Positions 22,702 through 33,545 of a stretch of 64,000 nt of DNA are shown in pieces. How positions within the stretch are numbered: the first letter of the stretch is position 1; each line of letters starts with the position of its first letter. Under the pieces are notes generated by a model. That model saw only the letters and a list, made by a program, of their open reading frames with translations, made no database searches and was not told the DNA's origin. Position numbers and translations under genes: made by a program. The stretch covers positions 63,464,966 through 63,528,965 of the forward strand of contig OX393576.1 in NCBI GenBank assembly GCA_947652605.1, written 5' to 3'. The DNA comes from Elmis aenea (taxonomy: Eukaryota > Arthropoda > Insecta > Coleoptera > Elmidae).

Positions 22702-24083
22702 CAGGGTGGTCTACATGGAAGGGCCACTATTGGGGTCTCGTAGACGTTAAGAGCTAGGTACAAGGAAGTTTCCCTTTCTGAGACCTATTTAGTGATGCTT
22801 TATTGTTTTAAAAACGTTCCCACGCACGCTAGCTAATAAACAAATACAAAATGGGCACTTTTTTATTTTCGAATTCGTTAGTACTTTATGGGACAAAAAT
22901 AATTTTGGGAAAAATATTTTTTTACGCACTGAAAAATGAAATTTTGTGATAAAAATTGATCAAATTCTAAGATAAACCTTTGCGATTTTTCTTCAATAAT
23001 ATAAGGTTTAATGTATCTATCTATTTTGATATTTAGGCTCAAAACAAATAAAATTCATCAAAAATTGCAGCTGTAGAGTGCCATGAATTGAAACAGTATT
23101 GAAACAAATGTTTTCATTTTACAGTGCGTAAAAAATCTACAACTTTTCCCCAATTTTTTTTTGTACCATTAAGTTAGTATAACCGAGTTATTAACGATTT
23201 AAAAACAAAAACAATTTGATTTTTGTTGATTATCTAGCGTGCCATGGAACATTTTAAAACATCTATGCATTACTGAATAAGTCTCACAAGGGAAGGTCAC
23301 GATACGTTGTCGCTAGAATTTGATTCCGGCTGTGTTTATTACCTCAAGGGCATCAAAACTAAATGTTTTCCAGAGTTATACGTGCCACTGGCCATTATCT
23401 TCGGAAAAATAGGGGAAAAACTGAAAAGTTGAATAATAAAAGTAATATTTGCGACCGCGTTGGCCATGAAACCGTCAAAGACAAAATCGATATTCTTCTA
23501 TTTATCAATGCGCACATTCTTTACAAGTAAAATGGTGCAAAGTTTTTGAAAAAATCTGAAACGGTTCCGAAGAAAAACGCAAAAAACGAGGCCTTTGTAA
23601 AAACTGTTTTCCCTATGTTAAACGCCTATGCAAGTCGCATAGATATAGTAATACAGATATACACAACTTCTCAATTCATAGCGCTTATGCAGGGGTTTCG
23701 TTTTTGACGTTTTTCTCCAGAACCGTTCAAGATTTTTTCAAAAACTTTGCACTATATTACTTGCAAAGGATGCGCCTATTGGTAAATAGAAGAATTTCGA
23801 TTTTATCTCTGACGGTTTCATGGCCAACGCGATCGCAAAAATGACCTTTTTGTACCAATTTTTCAGTTTTTCCCCTATTTTTCCGAAGGTATTGGCCAGT
23901 GGCACGTATAACTCTGGAAAACATTCAGTTTGGATGCCCTTGATGTAATAAACACAGCCGGAATCAAATTCTAGCGACAACGTATCGTGACCTTTCCTGG
24001 TCAGAAAGGGAAATAATTTGTCTAATTTAAACTTCTTTGTGGCTCTTACCGCTTACGAGACCCCTTCTAGGTGGACCACCCTG
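22702..24083. mobile_element. CAGGGTGGTC-ended element with internal inverted repeats (1.38 kb)
   Basis: CAGGGTGGTCTACATGGAAG at 22702 and GTGGACCACCCTG ending at 24083 are flanked by TA. Inside the terminal arms GGGGTCTCGTAGACGTTAAG is inverted at 24040-24070. A second, longer inverted pair lies inside: 23290-23560 against 23690-23995, sharing GGTCACGATACGTTGTCGCT and CAGAGTTATACGTGCCACTG-like stretches. The minus-strand ORF at 23738-23980 is part of this repeat and is not a recognisable protein. Confidence 0.85.
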
Positions 24084-24085
24084 TA

Positions 24086-24970
24086 TCCGTTTGGTTAAAA
24101 TGTTTTTCTTAAACCTATTTACACCTATGTGTTACGTTGGCACATTTAAAGTGGCCAGTATTAATGTTGTTTTTAAATTTATGTCTGCGCATAAATTAGA
24201 AACATTATGTCTTTTTAATTAAGAGCGAAACCATACATATTATACTTATAAAACTCGTGTCGTGTATTTAAAGGTTAGGAAATCCATGCATTAAAATTTG
24301 ACAAGAAATTCATCCTAAAATCGTTTTTACTTAATATTAAACCATGACGTAGATAAGACCGGTTATAATTAAACACTAAAAATAAATATTTCTAATGTAT
24401 TTTATGCTTTGGACAATTTTTGTTAAGTCGAAGAGGACTAATGTGTTTGTTTTTAATTCAGCTTAAAATTGGTCATTTCGTGAGAAAAAAATTACAGTAA
24501 CCTTACGTGAAACAATGTAAAAGCCAGACGTTTTATATTTTTGTGGTTTAGTAAAGGTTATTTATAGCAAATTACAATGCTGGACTGGAAACTATTCCAG
24601 TTATTGGCGTTTTAATGGAGTTATGAAAGTACAAAACCATGTGCTGTAAATATAATGATGGAATTAAGCGAGTTGTTTGTGAACACATTTGTTTAGACGA
24701 ATTTCCCAAATGCTTTTTCGGTCGCTAATTACTTGGAAAAACTTTTACGGTTACCGTGGGAGGGGTCCGTCAAGAACTGAAATGTTGACTTTGGTTTGGT
24801 TGAATTTTGTCAGAGACATAATGACTCCTTTACGTTTATTCTATGATTTATGTTGAGGTGGAAAACATTATTTTGAAAAATACTGCTGCAATATTTTAGA
24901 AATTAAATAATTGATCGAGAACGCGTACAATTTTTTTAAAGAATTTCATAATTTAACGATCTCCAGAGGG
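24086..24970. other. No gene seen; shakB intron
   Basis: Unassigned AT-rich intronic DNA. ORFs here are short and without recognisable features. Confidence 0.45.
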
Positions 24971-25138
24971 CTAGCTAGCAGTGGCGTAGTTAAAGTTTGT
25001 GAATTTTTCATTGGCACTAGCGCTAGTGCCAGCACTGATTATTATATCTACTGTTCCTTCATTACCCAGAGATTTTATTTTTTACCCCATTTGGGTAGAC
25101 TAAAAGTGCCGCCCGGAGCGGACCACCACCCTCCTAGC

Positions 25139-26187
25139 CAGTGGCGGATTAACTAAATTGAGGGCCCTAGGCGCAATCTGATTTCGGGGCCCCTACCCCT
25201 CCTTAGTTAACGGTAACAAAAATTGAACTTTAGGATCTGAAAAATGTTATTTTCAATTTAAAAAAAAACAATTCAACTTAACAGACTACTAGAACTATAT
25301 CATATTAATTAGACTATGGATATAGGTACAAACGTATTAAATAGGAAACTTCCTGGCCTTTAATTTTGCGAATTTACTAATAATGTCTTCATATTCTGAA
25401 AATTGAACATCATTTTCAATTAACATAACTGATAATGCGTTTAAATGCATATGACTTTTTACGCAAATAGTTTTTCACACGTTTCAATATCGAAAATGAT
25501 CTTTCGCCACATGCATTGCAAATCAGTGACGTTAAAAAAATCTTTAAGATAGTCTCCACGTTAGGAAATGTAGATTGAAGTCCTTCAATTAACACCCTAT
25601 ACATTTCAACAGGATTCGACACTTTTTCTTCTGGAGTAAAGTTAATGAAGTGATGAAGTTCATTTTTAAAATTTGTTATGTCGATATCTTTTTCATATTT
25701 TAAAGTGAAATTTTTTACACATTCATCAAATTCATCGTCCCTTATTGATAAATTTAAAAAAATTTGAAAATCTTTTAAAACTTCGTTGTGAATTGCGCTT
25801 CTATTATTCAGTTCAGATATAAGTTTATCGCAAATTACATTGTGTTTATAACGAAATTTTGTTTAGCACTGAAATGTGTTTCATAAGATGATGTCTTGTC
25901 GAACTGCAATTTTTTCTTCTTTATTCTCCCATTTCCGAAGATCCGATTTTAATGTATGTTTACTTACTTCACAGTAGAAAAAAATAACCAAAAATATGTT
26001 GGTAACTATGTTAAATTCTTGTCATAAGTATCAAAACGTAATTTATTAATTTTTAAATGCCTAACATTGTTTTAAAAAATGTTCGTTTTCGTTTGATGAA
26101 TTTATCCAAGCCAGGACAATTTGGGGCTCCCGCGATGCTGGGACCCTAGGCGCGCGCCTAGTACGCTTATTGGGTAATCCGCCACTG
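25139..26187 (-). mobile_element. Inner hAT element, 1049 bp, 8-bp duplication CTCCTAGC
   Basis: The left end CAGTGGCGGATTAAC at 25139 and the right end GTAATCCGCCACTG to 26187 give a TIR of about 13 bp. The 8-bp target duplication CTCCTAGC is identical at 25131-25138 and 26188-26195. The size is too small for a full hAT transposase (usually above 2.5 kb), so this is a deletion derivative that kept the 3' coding end described in the next entry. Confidence 0.93.
25380..25860 (-). pseudogene. hAT transposase C-terminal fragment (dimerisation domain, ZMYM/zf-type family)
   Basis: On the minus strand a frame reads NELHHFINFTPEEK, then SNPVEMYRVLIEGLQSTFPN, then LTSLICNACGERSFSILKRV and KNYLRKKS. 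The pattern ...C.ERSFS.L.R.K.YLR is the hallmark of the hAT C-terminal dimerisation domain, here of the kind found in ZMYM-like hAT proteins. Upstream coding sequence is interrupted and the N-terminal zinc finger and DDE motifs are missing. Its position inside precise hAT termini supports the call. Confidence 0.8.
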
Positions 26188-26213
26188 CTCCTAGCTACGC
26201 CACTGCTAGCTAG

Positions 26214-27588
26214 CCCTACGCCAAACTTTTCACATTTTGACGTAGAAATACGCAAAGAACAGCTGTCTAAAAACAAATTCTCTAATAATTTGTCTCAGTA
26301 ATTTATAATTCCAACAGCATAACCATTGATTAAAAAAGCATTTTATGTTTTAAACATAAAAAATGATGTCTAATTATTGAACTTCTAGTGAAACAAGATT
26401 TTTAAAAAATAGCTTAATCGTTTTGTTGCCAGTTTTAATGCGCATACTATATTTTTTGGAATTAATGTCACAGAAAATTATGTGGTAACGCGACCAGATA
26501 GATTCTATGAATATAATTTTGGTAGAGTATTTATAAAACTGTGTCCGTAAAAGATGATGTTATTAATTAAATGACTTTACTTTAAGCTGTTTAAATTTTT
26601 TTGACACAACTTTCGCTGAGAACTAATTAAAATTAACACAAAATCCTAACTTAAATATTTGTGTTTGATCTAGTTATAATCAAATTTCTAAGAGAATGTT
26701 GACTTAACTGAACAATTTTATTTTGTTTAGGCTTGCACAGATGCAGCTGTCGACTTTTGGTTTATATAAAATACAGGTTACAAAAATTGCAATTTGTAGC
26801 AAAATACGTGATGTAAAACGCGTGAGATGTTTTAGTTGTTTACTTTTTTACTAACATAAACCATGTATATAGGTCAGGCGTCCTATTAAACATTACATTA
26901 AACGGAAAATATAACAGTTGCGATATAAAACTCAAAATATTTTTTTAAAACGAATGTTACAATAAAATTGTGTATATTACAAGCTTATATAACGTTACCT
27001 TACCTTGTTACAAGATATAGGGCATTTAGAAATCTTTCTAGCAGGACCTGTTTGAGGTATTTTGAAGCTCAAAACTGTTATAATTTGACTGCCCTTCGAA
27101 ATTTTTTAAATTTACTTCTGTGTTTTTGAAAATTGTTGACTGTTATCTTGGAAAAACTATACAACTAAATCTGTTTTGGTAAATATTTTGAGAACGGTAC
27201 ATCTAGACTTTTAAGGGCAATAATTTTTTTCAAAAAATGTTCTATATGTTTATATTTGGTTTAAAATAATTCATAATTTTAAAGACAGTCCACTGGCTAC
27301 AATTCTTATGAGCATTAGGATATATTTTTTTAAATTGGTTAAATGCAAACGTTTTTTTATTTTAAAAGTGAAATTAAAACATTTTTGGAAATGATTTGTA
27401 TCTATAGGGGCCCGAAAAAAGTAATTGTAGCTTTATTTTCAGAAATTTTATTTATTGGTGCGGAATGATATAGTTTTGACCAGATAAAAACAGTTCCTTG
27501 CAACTATTTTAAATTTTCCTAGCTGAACATACCCACATTTTTTATCTTATAGCTTGAATAACAATTACAATAATTTAATGTACTGGTA
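26214..27588. other. No gene seen; shakB intron
   Basis: AT-rich intron with no recognisable coding exon or complete element. Confidence 0.45.
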
Positions 27589-27596
27589 CTTCGTTG

Positions 27597-28634
27597 CAGT
27601 GGCGTAGTTAGAGTTTGTGCCGCCCGGGGCCTACCCTCTCAATAAGGGTTGCGAACTCTTGATTTTTCCAAAAGCAAATAGACAACGACACAAAAAAGTG
27701 GGGGAAAAGACAAGATGCGCCGCAGGCGATTTCCTTTTTAAATTTAGAAAATGTAGAGCAGTGGCGTACGCAGAAAAATATTTCAGGGGGGATATTGTTT
27801 TAATTTCGCCACCATTACGAAATTATTTTTAAAAATAAAAACTTTCACTAATAGTTTCCATTTAGATAAAGGCTCACATACATATTTTATTTAGCAAAAT
27901 TACAAAACATGAACAAAAAGCGTACATTAAAGTGAATTTCCTCAAAGGCACCTTACCTAGTCTTGCCTAGACACGACTCCAAAATATTATAAATGATAAA
28001 ATATTTTGTAGACCTGTCAAATTGCACTAATTATCACCCACTTAGGCCAGTCGCGCAAAATCAATATTTTTATCACGTACCTACTTAAAAGCCTCTCAAC
28101 CTCAACAATAATTATTTTCACATACAAGTATTGAAAAATCGTCATTACACACTGTTTTTGGTGCCCTATGATATGGAAGTTGTCTTCGAAACTTTTGTAC
28201 ATCTCAATTTACAAATAATTGGACGAATGTTATCGCTATGCAACGATTGGTTAATATAGAAAGGGATTTTACCTCTAACCAAATGTTCGCAATAAAACAG
28301 AAGAAAAATCCCTGTCACAGTAGAGTTTAAGGCTGCATGGAATTTAATGCCTAAAATAAATGAAATGTTTCATAATTTTATTGAGTAGTTGGTACCCTAT
28401 CATAAATTTTATTACGTAAAATTTCTGTCGTTACAAGGGGGCGGGTTTTCAGTGTAGCCAGGTCGACTAGCCGGTTTTACCCTGTAACTTCTATAAGAAT
28501 TATTTTTTTTATGTGAATTTTTCATTGGGACTAGCACTGATTATTATATCTACTGTTCCTTCATTACCCCGAGATTTTAATTTTTACCCCATTTGGGTAG
28601 CCTAAAACCCCTGCACTCCCCAGCTACGCCTCTG
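27597..28634. mobile_element. CAGTGGCGTAG hAT-like element, 8-bp duplication CTTCGTTG (1038 bp)
   Basis: CAGTGGCGTAG at 27597 pairs with CTACGCCTCTG ending at 28634 (one mismatch). CTTCGTTG is duplicated perfectly at 27589-27596 and 28635-28642. A second start, CAGTGGCGTACGC at about 27758, suggests another insertion inside. The right 120 bp matches the outer element at 24979-25130. No transposase frame was recognised; the 71-residue ORF at 27617 is accidental. Confidence 0.92.
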
Positions 28635-29002
28635 CTTCGTTGCTTGTTCTTGTTTAGAAATTTTTGCGAAAAGAAAAGTGTCGCTCTTTAATAGTTATTT
28701 ATGTACGAAGGCAGTAAAGATCGACGATAAAAAGGAACTTTATTGCCGAGGTGCATATTACATTTTTTCTGAAATCGTCAAAGAAATAGCGAAAAATCAA
28801 GCAAATACATAAAGTTTTACTTCATCTGTCAGATTCTCATTCTCCTGTCAAAAGAACTCCCAATTTTTCTAAATTCAACCAATGAGCGTAGCGCATTTTA
28901 CTTTTTTACTGCCTAGGCAGTAAAAATGACTACTACAGCCGCATTTGGGTACTTATTGGGCTAGTTTAGTGACGATTGCAGAAAAAATATGTTAATTGCA
29001 AT

Positions 29003-30478
29003 CAGGGATGGAATAACGTTTAAAATCGTTACGTTATTGAATAACGTTATTTATTATGTGTTTTCGTTACATAACGTTATAAATAACATTAAAAAAATGA
29101 ATTGTTATGTTATATAACGTTATATAACGTTACATAAATTATGATATACAGGGTGTTTCTTAAATAAAAAACTCAGGAGGTAATTCCTTATCGAAAATGA
29201 AGTGAGGTCTTTTTTTCTTAGACGTCTCCTAAAGGAGAGCGGTAAATATAGGTTTTTATTTTGTTTCTCAAATTTAGATAAATGTAGGAGAATGATATTT
29301 GCTAGATGTTTTAATGTTTTATACTTATTAAAAGGTTACCCATAGTAATATTTTCAATCATCTTCCACCTTCACAGGGGGCTGAAAAGTGCGACCCCTGT
29401 TGGTTTTTCAATCAGAAGTTTTTGGTGAGTTGAAATTTTGCAATTAAAACTTTTTTTTTTTGTAAGTTTGTTTATTTAGAACCTCTTTTTATTCTTTAGT
29501 TTTTCTCGTAAATCCTACAGTTTTGAGTAAAAAATTAAATGAGTGAATATGATGTTTATGTTCATATTGGGTAGAATTGACGGGCGTTTTAGCGTTGTCG
29601 CCGCGAAACGTCAAAATAAATTACACCCGTCACTTCTACCCAATATGAACATAAACAAACCATGGTACCACCAAAATGAATCGTTTTATATTGGAATATA
29701 TGATGGTTCATGTTCATTCCTATAATGTTTTACTCAAAAACTGTAGGTTTAACGAGAAAAGTTAAAGAATTAAAAAAACTTCTAAATAAATCAAGTTTTC
29801 AAAAAAAATAATTTAATTGATAGATTTCAACCCACCAAAAAGTTCTGATAAAAAACCAACAGGGGTCGCACTTTTCAGTCCCCTGTGAAGGTGGGAGATG
29901 ATTAAAAATATTACTGTGGGAAACCTTTTAATAAGTATAAAACATCTACCTAATATAATTCTCCTACATACGTATTATCCAAATTTGAGAAATAAAATAA
30001 AAACCTAATTTTACCGCTCCCCTTTAGGGGGGTGTAACTCCGAAAGAAGGCCCTAAAGAAAAGAAATGTATATGAAAGACCCCTCTTGATTTTCGATAAG
30101 GAATCACCTCCCGATTTTTTTCGCATTATTTAAGAAACATGCTGTATACAAATAATTTTTATTTGTAACTCTGAAATTATTTTTGGGATCTGTAAATGTA
30201 AATTTAAAAAATAGTACAAAATTACTTTGAAATATTTTATTTTCATTTTAATTTCTAAAATATAGACAAAATATATCTTCGGAAAATAAAAAGATCGCCA
30301 TATAAAGATTTAATTTATAGAGAATAACGCTACAAAATAACTTTTAATGAAACGTTATCGGTTATTATAACGTTATATAACGTTATAAAAATATCGTTAC
30401 GTTATTGTATAAAAAAACTATAGTTGAATCGTTATTATAACGTTATCGGGTATCGTTACGTTACGTTTTCCATCCCTG
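29003..30478. mobile_element. Outer hAT-like element with CAGGGATGG ends and TAACGTTA subterminal repeats
   Basis: CAGGGATGGAATAACGTTT at 29003 is inverted as ACGTTTTCCATCCCTG ending at 30478. Flanking 8-mers ATTGCAAT and ATTGTGCT agree at only five positions, so the duplication is old or uncertain. Both ends, outside the inserted MITE, are packed with the palindromic motif ATAACGTTAT: about seven copies in 29010-29135 and about eight in 30330-30470. The element was split by the MITE at 29149-30144. It ends 225 bp before the acceptor of the last shakB exon. Confidence 0.75.
29149..30144. mobile_element. CAGGGTGTTTC-family inverted-repeat element, 996 bp, nested
   Basis: CAGGGTGTTTCTTAAATAAA at 29149 is inverted as TTTAAGAAACATGCTG to 30144, flanked by TA. 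The arms extend inward for more than 300 bp: CAGGGGTCGCACTTTTCAG at 29860-29885 mirrors 29385-29410. The centre, about 29550-29700, is a hairpin around the ATTGGGTAGAA / TTCTACCCAAT pair. It is nearly the same length and layout as 55682-56676. The 60-residue ORF at 29543 lies in the hairpin and is not a gene. Confidence 0.9.
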
Positions 30479-30703
30479 ATTGTGCTTGCTTTGTTGATGC
30501 CCAGATCCGACCCTGCTCATACCAATATAGAAGCAACGGTATTATTATTTTTAACAGGATCAGCTTGAGACCAACTCTCTATAATAAATCACGAGCAGCA
30601 TCACTACTGTTAAACATCAAATTAACCAGATGTAAAAAATCTATTAATGCTGATGAAATCGCGATAGGTGCCGAAATATTTATAAAACTTTCTTATGTTT
30701 CAG

Positions 30704-31242
30704 GGCAAATGTTTTTAATGAACCGCTTCTTCGACGGTGCATTCCTGACCTTCGGCATCGAAGTTATTAACTTCCTAGACAGCGACCAGGAGGATCGCGT
30801 AGACCCAATGATTCAGATATTTCCCAGGATGACAAAGTGCACGTTTTTCAAATATGGTGTATCCGGCGAGATTGAGAGACACGACGCCATTTGTATATTG
30901 CCGTTGAACGTTGTGAATGAGAAAATTTATGTGTTCCTTTGGTTCTGGTTTATTATCCTAGCCTGTTTGACATTTGTTACAGTGATATATAGGATAATAA
31001 TAATTTTTTCCCCCAGAATGAGAGTGTATTTACTAAAAATGCGTTATAGGTTAATAAGGAAGGATGCCATTGATCTTATAGTTAGGAAGAGTAAGATGGG
31101 CGATTGGTTCTTGTTTTATATGTTAGGCGAAAACGTCGATTCTGTTATATTTAGAGATGTAATGCAAGAGTTAGCCAATAAATTAGGAAGACACAATTTT
31201 CATCACATTGCTGGGTATAAGGGCGACATTCAAGATGCATAA
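30704..31242 (+). CDS. shakB: shakB last coding exon (membrane segment 3, loop 2, membrane segment 4, C-terminus)
   Basis: The acceptor TCTTATGTTTCAG at 30703 joins in phase 1 and reads [17 protein letters not shown], then [25 protein letters not shown]...[17 protein letters not shown] follows, then membrane segment 4 ([20 protein letters not shown]). The cytoplasmic tail contains [16 protein letters not shown] and [16 protein letters not shown] and ends in KGDIQDA and TAA at 31240-31242. The two loop-2 cysteines (TKC and AIC) are present. The tail matches Drosophila ShakB closely up to the final IQDA. The open frame continues upstream to 30424 into the preceding hAT-like element; that part is intron, because the acceptor and homology begin at 30704. 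An insertion-rich intron of about 8.5 kb precedes the exon. Confidence 0.95.
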
Positions 31243-31420
31243 AACTAGCAAATCCATAATGCCTCTAGGCAGTGTTCTCATAGTTGTTTTTTATTTGTTA
31301 TACAGTATTGCATCCAGAAATGCACTTGTTTTATATAATTAAAAAACCACTTTACACAATTATAATAAGATTAGTATAGCTTTTGTATTTTATAATGAAT
31401 AAATTATGATTTTAGACCAA
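31243..31420 (+). terminator. shakB: shakB 3' untranslated region with AATAAA polyadenylation signal
   Basis: An AATAAA hexamer lies at 31398-31403, about 155 bp after the stop codon, in AT-rich sequence. It is the first canonical signal after the coding region and the likely end of the transcript; alternative longer 3' ends are possible. Confidence 0.55.
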
Positions 31421-32168
31421 CGAAATTTCTAGTTGAGAGGGAATTGTTTTCAAGTCCAATTAGCGACAACTTTTCACGACGAAGAATTATTATTTTACAG
31501 GAAACGAGTTTTATATGAGTAGGATTTGCCGTGCCACGCATTTTAAGAATAAAATCTAAATATAAACCGCTAAATTTTGTGTACTTCCTTACCAGAACCG
31601 GACTGGCATCTAAATTAGGTCGAAAATGTTTAAGAATAGCCGAAATTTCTTGAATTAAAATGTTTCTTTTATTTTGTCTTTGATATTAAGATTTCCATAA
31701 TTGATCGTTTTTATATAACATCCAAAAATGTATACGATGTATGTTTAAAAATACGCTTACTAAATTTCATGAAGTTCCTTACTTTTTCACGAAACTTTTT
31801 TGAACAATCCTATATTTTGTTTGTAAAACTAAAAGTTCTGCAATACATTGTTCTAAAAATTATAACCGTATTATTTAAGTACCACATTTTTTGAAAAATA
31901 CTTGCTTTTCTTGTAAAACTGTAAAGTTTCACGATATTTATTTTTAAATACGATCTAGAAGAAGACTTTTTTTAAGGAGTTTGGTTTCGCTTTCCTTGCA
32001 GAACAAGAGTTTTACCATGCTTTTTTTGATCAGGAGTTTTTTAAAATCACTTTTTATACTGTATTATTGTTGAATCCATATCTTCAAAACAAAAAAATCA
32101 CAAAATTTCTTTCGAGGCAAATTTTAAAGGTTTTTACTTTTTCGAGTGAATTTTTTGTTGTTTTTATA
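31421..32168. other. No gene seen; DNA downstream of shakB
   Basis: AT-rich sequence with runs such as GAAGTTCCTTACTTTTTCAC but no coding or RNA feature I can support. Confidence 0.4.
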
Positions 32169-32600
32169 CAGGGTGAGTCATTAGTGCGGGATCGGTCGAT
32201 TGCGGCTAAACGGTTTAAGATAGAAACTTGATTCAAACGCTATTTCATACAGTTTTTTCTTCCGAACACGATAAAAATATTTTCATGTATACAGGGTGAG
32301 TCACCTCACTGGAACTAATAGCAACTTTTATATTACAACACTCCACTTTTTATTTAATATTTTTGGCCGCCTTTATTTTAGCTTTGCATCAATATAAAAT
32401 ACTGCAGGTTTTTATGCGGCCTTGTCACTTAAAAAAAATTTTTAAGGTTTTGTCTTTATTTAAACAAATCTCCTGAAGATATTTTTCGTTGTACAGAGTG
32501 GTAATTTGGTAAGGACATGCAGAAAACATTATTCGCTCGATATGAAAATGTTTGAATCACGCTTACAGGGTGTTCATAAATAGGTGGCAACTTCCATGAT
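32169..32600. mobile_element. Cluster of truncated CAGGGTG-type element ends
   Basis: Three left-type termini lie in the same orientation: CAGGGTGAGTCATTAGTGCG at 32169, CAGGGTGAGTCACCTCACTG at 32292 and CAGGGTGTTCATAAATAGG at 32566. The first two share ten bases and could be ends of one family, 123 bp apart. None has a visible partner terminus. Confidence 0.55.
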
Positions 32601-32689
32601 TTTCAAAAGCTCGTAACTCAATTTTTTCAAACGCAAACCTCTTTATTTTTTTATGTCATCGAATTCGTCTTTAAGAGAGCTTCGTTTTT

Positions 32690-33545
32690 CGTTAAGTGTG
32701 TCCTATACCCAAAACTCATACTTTTCGAGATATTCGACATTTTTTCTTCTAATCGTTATTGAAGCAAATAGAGTGCCGTGGAAATCGAAAAAACTGACTT
32801 TTCACTTCACCAACGTCAAAAACTTTATTTGTTGAATTATTGCGTTTCCACAATGAATTTTACTTTACAAGAGCAAACTGATGTGGTTCATTCACCATTT
32901 CGTGTTTTTATTTTAAATTTAATTAAAACTAGGTGTTTGAACACTAAAACTGGTCTAGAAGTAAGACCAACCATTAGTTTGTATCTGTTAAATCTTAAAT
33001 CTTAGTTACTTAGCTAAAATCAGTCCAGCGACGTATTTTAGTTGTCTTTGTTATCCTTAGAGAAATATATACACCAACACTTGCACAATGCTCTGCTTTT
33101 ACACAAATCACTTGGAAAGTTCGAACGGTTTGGTTCTCTTCAGTCTCGTGTATTTAATTACTAAAAGTAGATAGATACTTAGCCTTATGGATTCACTTAT
33201 AACATAAGCAATAAATAAATTGGCAACCAAATCAATTTTATTATTGTTATGAACTTTACTAGTGTTTCTAAACCTATGGGGCGCGCAATACCTCAAAGGG
33301 AGCGCGAAGAAAAATGGTAAATGAAGGAAAAATTATTTATCGAAACCATTAAAAAAGAACATAAAAAATCATCAATTTACTCTTGTAAAGTAAAATTTAT
33401 TGTGGAAATGCAATAATTCAAGGCGTTAGTGAAGTGAAAAGTCAGTTTTTTCGATTTCCACGGAACTCTATTTGCTTCAATAACGATTAGAAGAAAAAGT
33501 GTCGAATATCTCGACAAGTATGAGTTTTGGGTAAGCGTGAAGTAA
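32690..33545. mobile_element. Inverted-repeat element with arms of about 170 bp
   Basis: The arm 32695-32880 (CCCAAAACTCATACTTTTCG, TTTTTCTTCTAATCGTTATT and AATCGAAAAAACTGACTTTT) is inverted at 33375-33540 (AAAAGTCAGTTTTTTCGATT, CAATAACGATTAGAAGAAAA, AGTATGAGTTTTGGG). The middle 500 bp is unrelated. The CAGGGTGTTC end at 32566 may be the left terminus of the same element; the right terminus is lost. ORFs in the arms are artefacts. Confidence 0.75.

Larger units (their letters stand above)
24979..26205. mobile_element. Outer CAGTGGCGTAG hAT-like MITE, 8-bp duplication CTAGCTAG, split by a second insertion
   Basis: The ends are CAGTGGCGTAG (24979) and CTACGCCACTG (to 26205), perfect inverted repeats. 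The identical 8-mer CTAGCTAG sits at 24971-24978 and 26206-26213. Only about 170 bp belongs to this element (24979-25138 plus 26196-26205); the rest is the hAT element inserted at 25139-26187. Its interior (TTTTTCATTGGCACTAGC and ATTATATCTACTGTTCCTTC) recurs at 28515-28615 inside the 27597-28634 element, so it is an internally deleted relative. Confidence 0.92.

Noticed and set aside
30424..30703. Upstream extension of the last shakB exon to a start codon at 30424
   Set aside because: The extension lies partly within a hAT-like element. A good acceptor and all innexin homology begin at 30704.
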